From CAZKMM01 sp964592965 (lineage in GTDB: Bacteria > RBG-13-61-14 > DRUE01): 18,385 nucleotides of DNA. The translations under genes were made by a program, and so were the position numbers. This document shows positions 7,267 to 13,984 of the stretch, one piece after another. The stretch spans positions 1 to 18,385 of the forward strand of contig CAZQJX010000043.1 in the NCBI GenBank assembly GCA_964592965.1. Direction: 5' to 3'. Position 1 is the first letter of the stretch. Each line of letters starts with the position of its first letter. The notes under the pieces are model-generated. The model was not told the origin of the DNA and searched no databases. It was given only the letters and a program-made list of their open reading frames with translations.

Positions 7267-8034
7267 ATGGCAAAAATTAAAAGGCAGATTATAAGGATTG
7301 ATGAAGATAAATGTGATGGCTGTGGTAAGTGCATTTTAGCCTGTCAGGAAGGTGCTATTCAGATTATTGATGGCAAAGCCCGACTGGTGGGAGAGATTTA
7401 TTGTGATGGTGCTGGCGCTTGCCTGAGCGTCTGTCCGCAAGATGCCATCACTATTGAGGTGAGAGAGGCAGAGGAATTTGACCCATCTGCAGTGGAGAGG
7501 AGAAAGAAGGAGCTGGAGCAGAAAAAGCTAATGCAAAAAGAGGTTCCCTATGTCTGCCCGTCATCTTCGCCAGTGGAAATAACTCGGCAATTTCCCGCAG
7601 GTGATACTGAGGAAAAGCAAGAAGGAGGGTCTGGACAAATTTCTTATCTGTCTAACTGGCCTGTTCAGATTAAGCTTGTGCCTGTAAAAGCAGGTTATTT
7701 GGAGAATGCGGATATTTTAATCTGTGCGGATTGTGTTCCATTTGCCTATCCTGATTTGCATTTAAGTTTTATCAAGGGCAGAAAGGTTTTGGTAGGCTGT
7801 TCCAAGCTAGATGATGCTGAATTTTATGAGCTTAAACTTGCCCAGATTTTTATACAGAACAGCATCAAAAGCATAGAGGTGGTTTATATGGAAGTTCCTT
7901 GCTGTTTTGGAATGGTGCATCTGGTAAAGAAAGCTATTGAGCGCTCAGAGAGACAAATTCCTCTTCGCACCATCAAAGTTAGCATTAAGGGAGAGATTTT
8001 GGAGTCAATAGACTATAATGAAAAAAGGAGTTGA
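7267..8034 (+). CDS. 4Fe-4S ferredoxin-domain iron-sulfur protein with additional C-terminal domain
   Basis: A 255-residue cytoplasmic electron-transfer-type protein. The N-terminal 65 residues are a bacterial ferredoxin module: first motif C16-X2-C19-X2-C22-X3-C26, complete; second motif C46-X5-C52-X3-C56, in which Ala49 stands where the second cysteine would be. One cluster should therefore be a normal [4Fe-4S], and the other may be lost, three-iron, or have an open coordination site. A charged helical linker (about 67-92) follows. The C-terminal domain (about 125-250, WPVQIKLVPVKAGYLENADILICADCVPFAYPDLH...) holds C153-X2-C156, C178 and C212-C213, which could bind another cofactor. Its gene lies between the Rrf2 and HD genes, 13 and 3 bases from them. 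Electron partner unknown; the flavoprotein at the operon end is a candidate. Confidence 0.88.
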   Translation: MAKIKRQIIRIDEDKCDGCGKCILACQEGAIQIIDGKARLVGEIYCDGAGACLSVCPQDAITIEVREAEEFDPSAVERRKKELEQKKLMQKEVPYVCPSSSPVEITRQFPAGDTEEKQEGGSGQISYLSNWPVQIKLVPVKAGYLENADILICADCVPFAYPDLHLSFIKGRKVLVGCSKLDDAEFYELKLAQIFIQNSIKSIEVVYMEVPCCFGMVHLVKKAIERSERQIPLRTIKVSIKGEILESIDYNEKRS

Positions 8035-8037
8035 AAA

Positions 8038-8778
8038 ATGAAATGCCCGGGTCAAGACACTAGGTTTTGGAAGCCAGGGGATATTTTTGAAGTTCCCTGT
8101 CCGGTTTGTGGACATCTGGTGGAGTTTTTTAAAGATGAAGGTGTGCGAAAATGCCCGAACTGCGGGTATAAATTTAAAAATCCAAAGATTGATTTGAGCT
8201 GTCTGGAATGGTGCCCTTATGCCAAGCAATGTTTGGGCTCCCTTCCTGAAGGGAAAGAGCAGATGGAACAGATTCTTCTCACCAATCAGCTTATAGACGA
8301 GATGAAAAAGGTTTTTCAAGGAGACCAGAAGCGCATCAAGCATACTTTGCAGGTTTTGGAATATGCTAAAGAGCTGGTTCAACAAGAAGAGGCAAACCCA
8401 AGAGTGGTTTTGGCATCTGCTATCCTGCACGATATAGGGATAAAAGAGGCGGAGCGGAAATACGGCTCCAGTGCAGGCAAGTATCAGGAGATAGAGGGTC
8501 CGCCCATTGCCAGAAAAATTCTGGATAAGACCGAGCTTGATGAGCAGAGCAAAGAGCACATTTTAAAAATCATTGCCAATCATCATTCTGCCCGTGATAT
8601 TGATACACCTGAATTCAGGGTGCTTTGGGATGCGAATTGGCTGGTAAATCTTGCAGAAGACAAGCCGAATTTAAAGGGTGATGAGCTGAGAAATTTTATT
8701 GAACGCACCTTTAAGACAAAGGCAGGAAAGAAAAAGGCTTATGAGCTTTTTCTTAAAGAGACTCAACCTAGCAAATGA
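8038..8778 (+). CDS. HD-domain phosphohydrolase with N-terminal zinc-ribbon-like segment
   Basis: A 246-residue protein in two parts. Residues 1-66 are cysteine-rich: C21-X2-C24 and C39-X2-C42 form a zinc-ribbon pattern (CPVCG...CPNCG), followed by C55, C59 and C65. Residues 98-205 form an HD domain with H102 (KHTLQVLEYA), the H131-D132 doublet (ILHDIG), H182-H183 (NHHSARD) and D198 (DANWL), so the metal-binding set is complete. HD proteins are metal-dependent phosphohydrolases, often acting on nucleotides; the substrate here is unknown. AAGGAG lies 7 bases before the ATG, and the stop codon overlaps the next start as ATGA. The company of an Rrf2 regulator, a ferredoxin and a flavoprotein suggests a redox-linked role, and the cysteine-rich head could be the sensor; this is inference. 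Confidence 0.87.
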   Translation: MKCPGQDTRFWKPGDIFEVPCPVCGHLVEFFKDEGVRKCPNCGYKFKNPKIDLSCLEWCPYAKQCLGSLPEGKEQMEQILLTNQLIDEMKKVFQGDQKRIKHTLQVLEYAKELVQQEEANPRVVLASAILHDIGIKEAERKYGSSAGKYQEIEGPPIARKILDKTELDEQSKEHILKIIANHHSARDIDTPEFRVLWDANWLVNLAEDKPNLKGDELRNFIERTFKTKAGKKKAYELFLKETQPSK

Positions 8779-9368
8779 GCAAAAATAAGCCTTATATTCT
8801 TGGCATTGGTTTTAGCCCGAGAAAAAACGGCAACACAGATACCCTGCTCAAATGGGCACTGAGCTTTGCCAGAAAGCAGAGAGCACGCGCCAAAGCTCTT
8901 TTTGTCAGGGATTTTAAAATTAATCCTTGTTTAGGTTGTAGGTATTGTGAGGAGCAGGGAGAGTGTGTTCAAAAAGATGATTTTGAGATCTTCAAAAAAG
9001 AGCTTGAGCAGGCAGATATGCTCGTCATTTCCAGTCCCATATTTTTTCTGGGCGTGCCTGCCCAGGCAAAAGCTATGATTGACCGTGCTCAGTTTTTCTG
9101 GGCAAGAAAATATCTTTTAGATACTCCAGCCAAACAAAGCATCCGACCCTGCCTTTTGCTTTTAGCAGGTGGCTCGGACAGTCCTAAAATATTTGAAGGC
9201 GCAATAGCAACCATCAAAGCCTTTCTGGATGTTTTAGGATTTAGGATTGCCAGAGAGATAAAGGTCAGAGCAGTGGACGAAAAAGCGCAGGTAAAAGAAG
9301 TTAAAGGGTTAAAAGAGCGGGTGGAAAAGGCGCTATCAAAGCTCATCGCCTCCCTGTCCAGAGAATAA
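8775..9368 (+). CDS. Isf-like iron-sulfur flavoprotein (flavodoxin fold, FMN reductase family)
   Basis: A 197-residue NAD(P)H-dependent FMN-reductase/flavodoxin-fold protein. The phosphate-binding loop is GFSPRKNGNTDTLL at 12-25. The compact cysteine motif C52-X2-C55-X2-C58-X5-C64 has the spacing known for iron-sulfur flavoprotein (Isf) of methanogens, where it binds one [4Fe-4S] cluster near FMN. SPIFFLGVPAQAKAMIDRAQFFW at 87-109 is the usual flavin-contacting segment. Members of this family handle electron transfer and, in anaerobes, oxygen or peroxide defence; the exact partner is not shown here. The ATGA overlap with the HD gene indicates coupled translation, and hairpins after the stop mark the operon end. 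The C-terminal 30 residues are lysine/glutamate-rich. Confidence 0.9.
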   Translation: MSKNKPYILGIGFSPRKNGNTDTLLKWALSFARKQRARAKALFVRDFKINPCLGCRYCEEQGECVQKDDFEIFKKELEQADMLVISSPIFFLGVPAQAKAMIDRAQFFWARKYLLDTPAKQSIRPCLLLLAGGSDSPKIFEGAIATIKAFLDVLGFRIAREIKVRAVDEKAQVKEVKGLKERVEKALSKLIASLSRE

Positions 9369-9378
9369 ATTTTTGTTC

Positions 9379-9430
9379 TTCCTGGCCGAGCAAGAGAGTT
9401 TAGAAATTTTTTAAAGCAGTCGGGCAGGAA
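9379..9430 (+). other. Inverted repeat: 11-position stem, one mismatch, 30-base loop
   Basis: TTCCTGGCCGA (9379-9389) pairs with TCGGGCAGGAA (9420-9430) at 10 of 11 positions; the mismatch is G9385 against G9424. It lies 11 bases after the Isf-like gene stop. No T-run follows it, so it is not a standard terminator by itself; it may protect the 3' end of the message. Confidence 0.5.
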
Positions 9431-9435
9431 ATTTC

Positions 9436-9469
9436 AGATGCTGGAAGATTTTAATTTTGTTTAGCATCT
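9436..9469 (+). other. Second hairpin in the operon trailer
   Basis: AGATGCTGGA (9436-9445) pairs with TTTAGCATCT (9460-9469): 10 pairs, two of them G-U, with a 14-base loop. It directly follows the previous hairpin. Confidence 0.45.
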
Positions 9470-9480
9470 TACAAACCAGT

Positions 9481-9514
9481 CCTGCATTTTTAAAAGGCAG
9501 GTTTTTTCTTTTTT
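9481..9514 (+). terminator. Rho-independent terminator of the redox operon
   Basis: CCTGC (9481-9485) pairs with GCAGG (9497-9501); the arms can be extended by A/T pairs inside one mismatch. The tract from 9502 to 9514 is thymine apart from one C. The T-tract runs into the TTGACA of the next promoter at 9513. Confidence 0.65.
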
Positions 9515-9541
9515 GACAAAATCTATTTAGCAGGCAAAAAT
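9513..9541 (+). promoter_or_regulatory. Probable promoter of the trehalose operon
   Basis: TTGACA at 9513-9518, with the same extended TTGACAAAAT seen at 6711 and 13925. After 17 bases the -10 position reads AAAAAT, a poor match, so either the -10 is weak and needs an activator or the box is fortuitous. The gene starts at 9569 with AAGG 6 bases upstream. Confidence 0.4.
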
Positions 9542-9568
9542 AAAAAGATAAGGTTTTTAAGGTAAAAA

Positions 9569-10249
9569 ATGGCAGAGCCTTTTCGTATAAAAGATTGTGC
9601 CCTTGTTACCATTTCCACAGGTGCAAGCGCTCAGAATTTGCGAGAGTTCTGTCAGCTACTTCAGCGTGTGCCTGTGGAGAGTATTTATTCGCATTTTTAT
9701 GAGGGACTGCTTCGCTTCAGCTTTGATGACCCAGAGTTCAGAAATGATTTTGCCCAATGGGCAAAGCGGGCACTGCACGATTCGGTTTTGGCAGAGCGGT
9801 TAGGTATAATTGACCCGCACGATTATCCCACGCTTGAGCATCTTCGTGAGGCGCTGGTTGAGATTGTAGAAGACAGGCTTTATGAAACCCGCTACATTCC
9901 TTGGGCACGCAGAGGTGAGGAATTTTATTTTCTGGTCAGTCAAACAGTGGTTTTTGACACAGGGCTGGTGGCAAGAAGTCCTCGTCAGCTTGCTCAACTA
10001 ATTCCTCGCTTAAGCCCCAGCTCTATTTATTATCATTTTATAGAAGCGAGGCGCAGGTTGGAAAACAAAATGGATGATTTTACCTTCTGGCTCCAGAGCT
10101 TTGGAGATGAGTATCAGGAGCTGGTTCAAAGACTTTCTGAAATAGAATATTATTTCTGCTCCCTTTCTGAGCTTCGTGACCGCTTGGCTCGTGCTTTTGC
10201 TCCTTGGCAGACAGGTTCAAAAAAGAGGCTTAAAGAAAAGGCGCGCTGA
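9569..10249 (+). CDS. DUF5752-like protein made of two internal repeats
   Basis: A 226-residue soluble protein that I recognise as resembling the DUF5752 family, often found beside TreT-type glycosyltransferases; no function is established to my knowledge. It contains an internal duplication with an offset of 114 residues. Repeat 1 (about 9-108) has STG at 16-18, SIYSHF at 38-43, FAQWAKRAL and a LREALVEIVEDRL helix. Repeat 2 (about 123-210) has DTG at 130-132, SIYYHF at 152-157, FTFWLQSFGDE and an LRDRLARAF helix. The repeated Tyr/His pair hints at an equivalent site in each half. The C-terminal tail is basic. The stop overlaps the TreT start as TGATG, so the two are probably made in a fixed ratio and may act together on trehalose synthesis. 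AAGG lies 6 bases before the ATG. Confidence 0.85.
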   Translation: MAEPFRIKDCALVTISTGASAQNLREFCQLLQRVPVESIYSHFYEGLLRFSFDDPEFRNDFAQWAKRALHDSVLAERLGIIDPHDYPTLEHLREALVEIVEDRLYETRYIPWARRGEEFYFLVSQTVVFDTGLVARSPRQLAQLIPRLSPSSIYYHFIEARRRLENKMDDFTFWLQSFGDEYQELVQRLSEIEYYFCSLSELRDRLARAFAPWQTGSKKRLKEKAR

Positions 10250-11490
10250 TGGTGGTTGAAAAAAAGCTTAAGAATTACATCCCTATTGTTGGTGAAGAGG
10301 TTATTGCTCAGCTGGAACAGCTCTCCCGTGCCCTTGCTGGAAAGATTATAGTCCATATTAATTCCACCAGAGAGGGAGGTGGAGTGGCGGAAATTCTTGA
10401 GCGAATGGTGGTTTTAATGAATGAGCTGGGCTTAAAAACCTATTGGGAAGTTATTCAGGCAGATGGCAATTTCTTCCAGATTACCAAAAAGCTCCATAAT
10501 TCTTTGCAGGGCTGGGAGCAGGATTTTCCTAAAAACTGGCTTGACCAATATATGGAAGTTAATGAAGCTAATGCTCAGAAATTCAAACCTCTTTTGGAAA
10601 ATGCGGATTTTGTTTTCATTCACGACCCCCAGCCTCTTCCTATAATTTATTTTTTCCCAAAGAGAAAAGGCAAATGGATTTGGAGATGTCATATTGATTT
10701 ATCTCAACCACACCGACCTATCTGGAAGCAGATAAAACCTCTTGTTGAGCTTTATGATGCGAGCATATTTTCTCTGGTGAATTTTTCCCAGCCATTAAAT
10801 CATCCGATGTATATTATTCCGCCCAGTATAGACCCTCTGAGCGATAAAAACCGAGAGCTATCTCCTGAGGAGATAGACAGGTATCGTGAAGAATTTAACC
10901 TAGACCCGCAAAAGCAGATTTTGCTTCAGGTCTCCAGATTTGATAGGTTCAAAGACCCCATAGGTGTAATCAGGGCATTTAAGATGGTAAGGGAGCATCA
11001 GCCTGTTCAGTTGGTTTTAGCTGGCGGTGGCGCAACTGATGACCCAGAAGGCGGGCAGGTTTTGCAGGAGGTTTTAGAGGTGGCAGAGGGAGAAGAAGAT
11101 ATACATATTTTAAACCTTCCGCCAGAATCTGACCTTGCCATTAATGCCTTGCAGAGAATGGCAACCATTGTTTTGCAGAAATCGCTTAGAGAAGGATTTG
11201 GTCTGACCGTGACCGAGGCGCTCTGGAAATCCAAGCCTGTGATTGGTGGAGAGGCGGGCGGGATTAAGCTTCAGGTGATCAACTATCATACTGGATTTCT
11301 GGTCAACACCCCAGAGGGAGCTGCGCTTCGCATTCGCTATTTGCTGGAGCACCCTGAGCTGATTAAGCAAATGGGAGAAAAGGGGCATAAATTTGTCAAA
11401 GAAAATTTCCTTTTAACCAGACATCTTAGGGATTATCTGGTGCTTATGATTGGGATTTTGTATGGTGGAAGGAATTTGATTGAACTTTAA
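10249..11490 (+). CDS. treT: Trehalose synthase, glycosyltransferring (TreT type, GT4)
   Basis: A 413-residue GT-B enzyme predicted to make trehalose in one step from a nucleoside-diphosphate glucose and glucose. Motifs in order: HINSTREGGGVAEIL (36-50, N-terminal glycine-rich loop), HDPQPLP (125-131), WRCHIDLS (145-152), IPPSIDPLSDKN (190-201), QVSRFDRFKDP (227-237), LVLAGGG, then EGFGLTVTE (E315-X7-E323, donor ribose site) and GGEAGGI. This set, especially STREGGGVAE, HDPQPLP and PSIDPLSDKN, is characteristic of TreT proteins of thermophilic archaea and bacteria rather than ordinary GT4 transferases. Length matches that family. The start overlaps the preceding stop by one base, and the OtsB gene follows directly. 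TreT can run in reverse in vitro in some organisms, so a degradative role cannot be excluded. Confidence 0.88.
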   Translation: MVVEKKLKNYIPIVGEEVIAQLEQLSRALAGKIIVHINSTREGGGVAEILERMVVLMNELGLKTYWEVIQADGNFFQITKKLHNSLQGWEQDFPKNWLDQYMEVNEANAQKFKPLLENADFVFIHDPQPLPIIYFFPKRKGKWIWRCHIDLSQPHRPIWKQIKPLVELYDASIFSLVNFSQPLNHPMYIIPPSIDPLSDKNRELSPEEIDRYREEFNLDPQKQILLQVSRFDRFKDPIGVIRAFKMVREHQPVQLVLAGGGATDDPEGGQVLQEVLEVAEGEEDIHILNLPPESDLAINALQRMATIVLQKSLREGFGLTVTEALWKSKPVIGGEAGGIKLQVINYHTGFLVNTPEGAALRIRYLLEHPELIKQMGEKGHKFVKENFLLTRHLRDYLVLMIGILYGGRNLIEL

Positions 11491-12279
11491 ATGCCTGAGA
11501 AAAAGGAACAGCCTGAAAAATACCTGCCAGAGAGCTTTTGGAGGAAACTGGAAAAAGCACGCTTTAAAGTCCTGCTTCTTGATTACGATGGCACGCTTGC
11601 TCCCTTTCGCAAACAAAGGCTTTTGGCAAAACCTGTTTTTGGGGTGATTCCGATTTTAAAAAATCTTTCGCGAAGAGATGACCATTTTATCGCCATAATT
11701 TCAGGCAGGAAGATTGCTGAGCTGAAAAAGCTTCTTTGTGGTCTTAATGTAGTTCTTGTGGGTGAGCACGGCTGGACAAAATGGGAGCCGAAAAGAGGAA
11801 TTACAGCCCATCCTGATTTAAACCGGTTCAGACCAGCTCTTTCCAGATTAAAAAATTCCCTTAAGAAAAAAATTCCAAGCTCTCAGTTAGAAATAAAGAA
11901 ATCCAGCGTTGCGGTTCATACAAGGGGCTTGGAATCGAAAAAAGCAAAGGAGCTGGAAAAAATAGCCATAGAAGAAGGAAAGAAATATGAGAAATACGGG
12001 CTTAAGATAAAGCCCTTTAATAAAGGCATAGAGATTATTGCGCAGGGAATGGATAAAGGCAAGGCGGTAATGGAGCTGATTTCACAGGTTCCAGAGGGTG
12101 CATTCATTGTTTATATAGGAGATGACCGAACTGATGAAGATGTTTTTCGTGCTATCAGGGGAAGGGGTATAGGCATCAAAGTAAGAAAGCCAAAAGAAAA
12201 GACATTTGCAAAATTTTGGCTACCAAATTGCAAATCTGTGCTAAAATTATTAAGAGAGTGGCAGGGGGTGGTAGGTTAA
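11491..12279 (+). CDS. otsB: Trehalose-6-phosphate phosphatase
   Basis: A 262-residue HAD-superfamily phosphatase that removes phosphate from trehalose-6-phosphate, the second step of the OtsAB route. HAD motif I is DYDGTLAPF (nucleophile D31, acid/base D33). ISGRKIAEL (70-78) is motif II. VGEHGW (90-95) is the trehalose-phosphatase cap-entry signature. K189 (MDKGKAV) is the motif III lysine. GDDRTDEDVF (210-219) is motif IV. The cap domain lies between about 105 and 185. Length is normal for OtsB. The ATG directly follows the TreT stop (TAAATG) and no good Shine-Dalgarno is seen, so translation probably depends on ribosomes finishing TreT. OtsA follows after 18 bases. Confidence 0.93.
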   Translation: MPEKKEQPEKYLPESFWRKLEKARFKVLLLDYDGTLAPFRKQRLLAKPVFGVIPILKNLSRRDDHFIAIISGRKIAELKKLLCGLNVVLVGEHGWTKWEPKRGITAHPDLNRFRPALSRLKNSLKKKIPSSQLEIKKSSVAVHTRGLESKKAKELEKIAIEEGKKYEKYGLKIKPFNKGIEIIAQGMDKGKAVMELISQVPEGAFIVYIGDDRTDEDVFRAIRGRGIGIKVRKPKEKTFAKFWLPNCKSVLKLLREWQGVVG

Positions 12280-12297
12280 TCTAATCCTTTTAGAGGA

Positions 12298-13785
12298 ATG
12301 AAGAAAAACCGAATTGTTATTGTCTCCAACCGACTTCCTCCCCAGCCGGAGGAAGAAGAGGGAAGACTAAAACCTGTTGGTGGACTAGCTACTGCTATTT
12401 TCAGTCTTTTGGAGCATTCAGACCAACCGTGCCTTTGGTTTGGCTGGAGCGGTAAGGTAACGCCGAGCAGGGAGCGGGTTTTAAGAAGATGGAGCTTTGA
12501 GGGGATAGATTTTTCCGCAGTGGATTTTTCCCAGACCGAGCTGGATGCGTTTTATCATGGTTTTTGCAACCGGGTAATATGGCCTTTGTTTCATTGTTTT
12601 CAGGACAGGGTTCGGCTATCGCTTAGTGAGTTTAATGTTTATCTTCGTGTGAATCAGCGGTTTGCACAGGAGCTGGCAATGCTGATTTCTGATGAGGATA
12701 TTATCTGGGTGCATGATTATCATCTTATGCCACTGGGAAGCTATCTCCGCCAGCAGGGGTTCGCTGGTCCGATAGGGTTTTTCCTTCATATTCCTTTTCC
12801 GCCTTTTGAGCTTTGGCAGGTCCTTCCCAGCTCTGAGGAGCTTTTGCGGATGCTTTTAGCTTATGATTTGATAGGATTTCAGACCAGCATTCATCGTGAC
12901 AATTATGTCAACACTGCTCAAAGGCTTTTGGGTGCTAGGTGGGATAATGAATGGATGACGCTGGAGAATTTCGGGCAGATGGTGGGTGTTTATCCGATAG
13001 GCATAGACCCGGAGAGGTTTCAGCAGAGCGCTGTTCAGAGCACAAAAAAGGGAATTTCCTTGAAAAAGCTTATTGGCGATAAAAAGCTGATTATCGGGGT
13101 TGATAGGCTGGATTATACAAAGGGGATAGATGCTCGGATTAAAGGTTTCCACAGGTTTTTGCGATTTTATCCGCAGTGGCGTGGCAAAGTTAGTATGATT
13201 CAAATAGCACCGCCAAGCCGAACCCATATCCCAGAGTATCTTAATGCCAAAAGGGAAATTGATACTTTAGTGGGTGAGATTAACGGAGAGTTCGCTGAGT
13301 ATGACTGGACTCCTGTTCAGTTTTTGTATCGGTCTTATGGTCATACCCGTTTAGCTCGTTTTTATCGTGAGGCAGAGGTTTGTCTGGTCACGCCTTTTCG
13401 TGATGGAATGAATCTGGTTGCCAAAGAGTATATTGCATCGCAGAATGAAGAAGACCCAGGAGTTTTGATTTTAAGCAAATTCGCCGGAGCAGCAGAGGAA
13501 TTTAAAGAAGCAGTTATAGTCAATCCTTTTTCCTCAGAAGACATTGCTCGGGGAATATACAGAGCCTTGACAATGGGCGCTCGGGAGAGAAAAGCCAGAT
13601 TTTTAAAGCTCAAGAAAAAGGTCTGGGAAAATAGCGTTTACAGCTGGGGTCAGAAATTTCTTGAAGACCTGACCGCTTCTAATTATCTTCGTGGGCAGAG
13701 CTTAAAGCAAGAGATAGCTCTGAGCACAGAGAGCAAAGCACCAAAGATTTTTCAGCCTAAAACCGGTCCTAAAACGCTTAAATAA
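12298..13785 (+). CDS. otsA: Trehalose-6-phosphate synthase (GT20)
   Basis: A 495-residue retaining glycosyltransferase that joins NDP-glucose and glucose-6-phosphate into trehalose-6-phosphate. Visible features: VSNRLP at 9-14, the glycine pair G28-G29 of the donor loop, VHDYHLMPL (138-146), FFLHIPFPP (161-169), the phosphate-contact motif DRLDYTKG (269-276, with R270 and K275), and DGMNLVAKE (369-377). These match the active site of OtsA. Residues after about 470 are a low-complexity tail not needed for the fold. The ATG at 12298 has AGAGGA immediately against it, which is unusually close; the N-terminal sequence KKNRIVIVSNR supports the start anyway. It ends the operon; a short GCTT/AAGC hairpin with five T at its stop codon is too weak to call a terminator. 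Confidence 0.95.
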   Translation: MKKNRIVIVSNRLPPQPEEEEGRLKPVGGLATAIFSLLEHSDQPCLWFGWSGKVTPSRERVLRRWSFEGIDFSAVDFSQTELDAFYHGFCNRVIWPLFHCFQDRVRLSLSEFNVYLRVNQRFAQELAMLISDEDIIWVHDYHLMPLGSYLRQQGFAGPIGFFLHIPFPPFELWQVLPSSEELLRMLLAYDLIGFQTSIHRDNYVNTAQRLLGARWDNEWMTLENFGQMVGVYPIGIDPERFQQSAVQSTKKGISLKKLIGDKKLIIGVDRLDYTKGIDARIKGFHRFLRFYPQWRGKVSMIQIAPPSRTHIPEYLNAKREIDTLVGEINGEFAEYDWTPVQFLYRSYGHTRLARFYREAEVCLVTPFRDGMNLVAKEYIASQNEEDPGVLILSKFAGAAEEFKEAVIVNPFSSEDIARGIYRALTMGARERKARFLKLKKKVWENSVYSWGQKFLEDLTASNYLRGQSLKQEIALSTESKAPKIFQPKTGPKTLK

Positions 13786-13854
13786 GCTTTTTACAGGCTT
13801 TAGGTATGTGAAGTCAATTTTAGAGATTGCTTGTGGCTTTGCTTAGCTTCTTGC

Positions 13855-13908
13855 TTAACTGCTTTGGCGCAATGTTTTTCAGATAAGATGTTTTTCACAA
13901 GCAGTTAA
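13855..13908. repeat. Inverted repeat with 10-base perfect arms
   Basis: TTAACTGCTT (13855-13864) and AAGCAGTTAA (13899-13908) are exact complements around a 34-base spacer. A competing pair, GCTTGTG (13829-13835) and CACAAGC (13896-13902), shares the right arm. It lies just upstream of the -35 box at 13925. Confidence 0.45.
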
Positions 13909-13924
13909 TCAACAGAATTCTATC

Positions 13925-13953
13925 TTGACAAAATTTTTTATTTAAATGACAAT
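13925..13953 (+). promoter_or_regulatory. Promoter of the ADC-GT4-glgA operon
   Basis: TTGACA at 13925-13930, a 17-base A/T spacer, then GACAAT at 13948-13953 (four of six consensus bases). The start is expected near 13960. A strong AAGGAGG lies at about 13971-13977 before the ATG at 13985. Confidence 0.5.
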
Positions 13954-13984
13954 AATCACACCTTTAGTTTAAGGAGGAGAGAAA

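Noticed and set aside
8005..8559. 184-codon minus-strand frame
   Set aside because: Shadow of the zinc-ribbon/HD gene; no ribosome-binding site and low-complexity product.
13776..13791. GCTT/AAGC hairpin with five T as otsA terminator
   Set aside because: Stem of only four pairs overlapping the stop codon; too weak to support.
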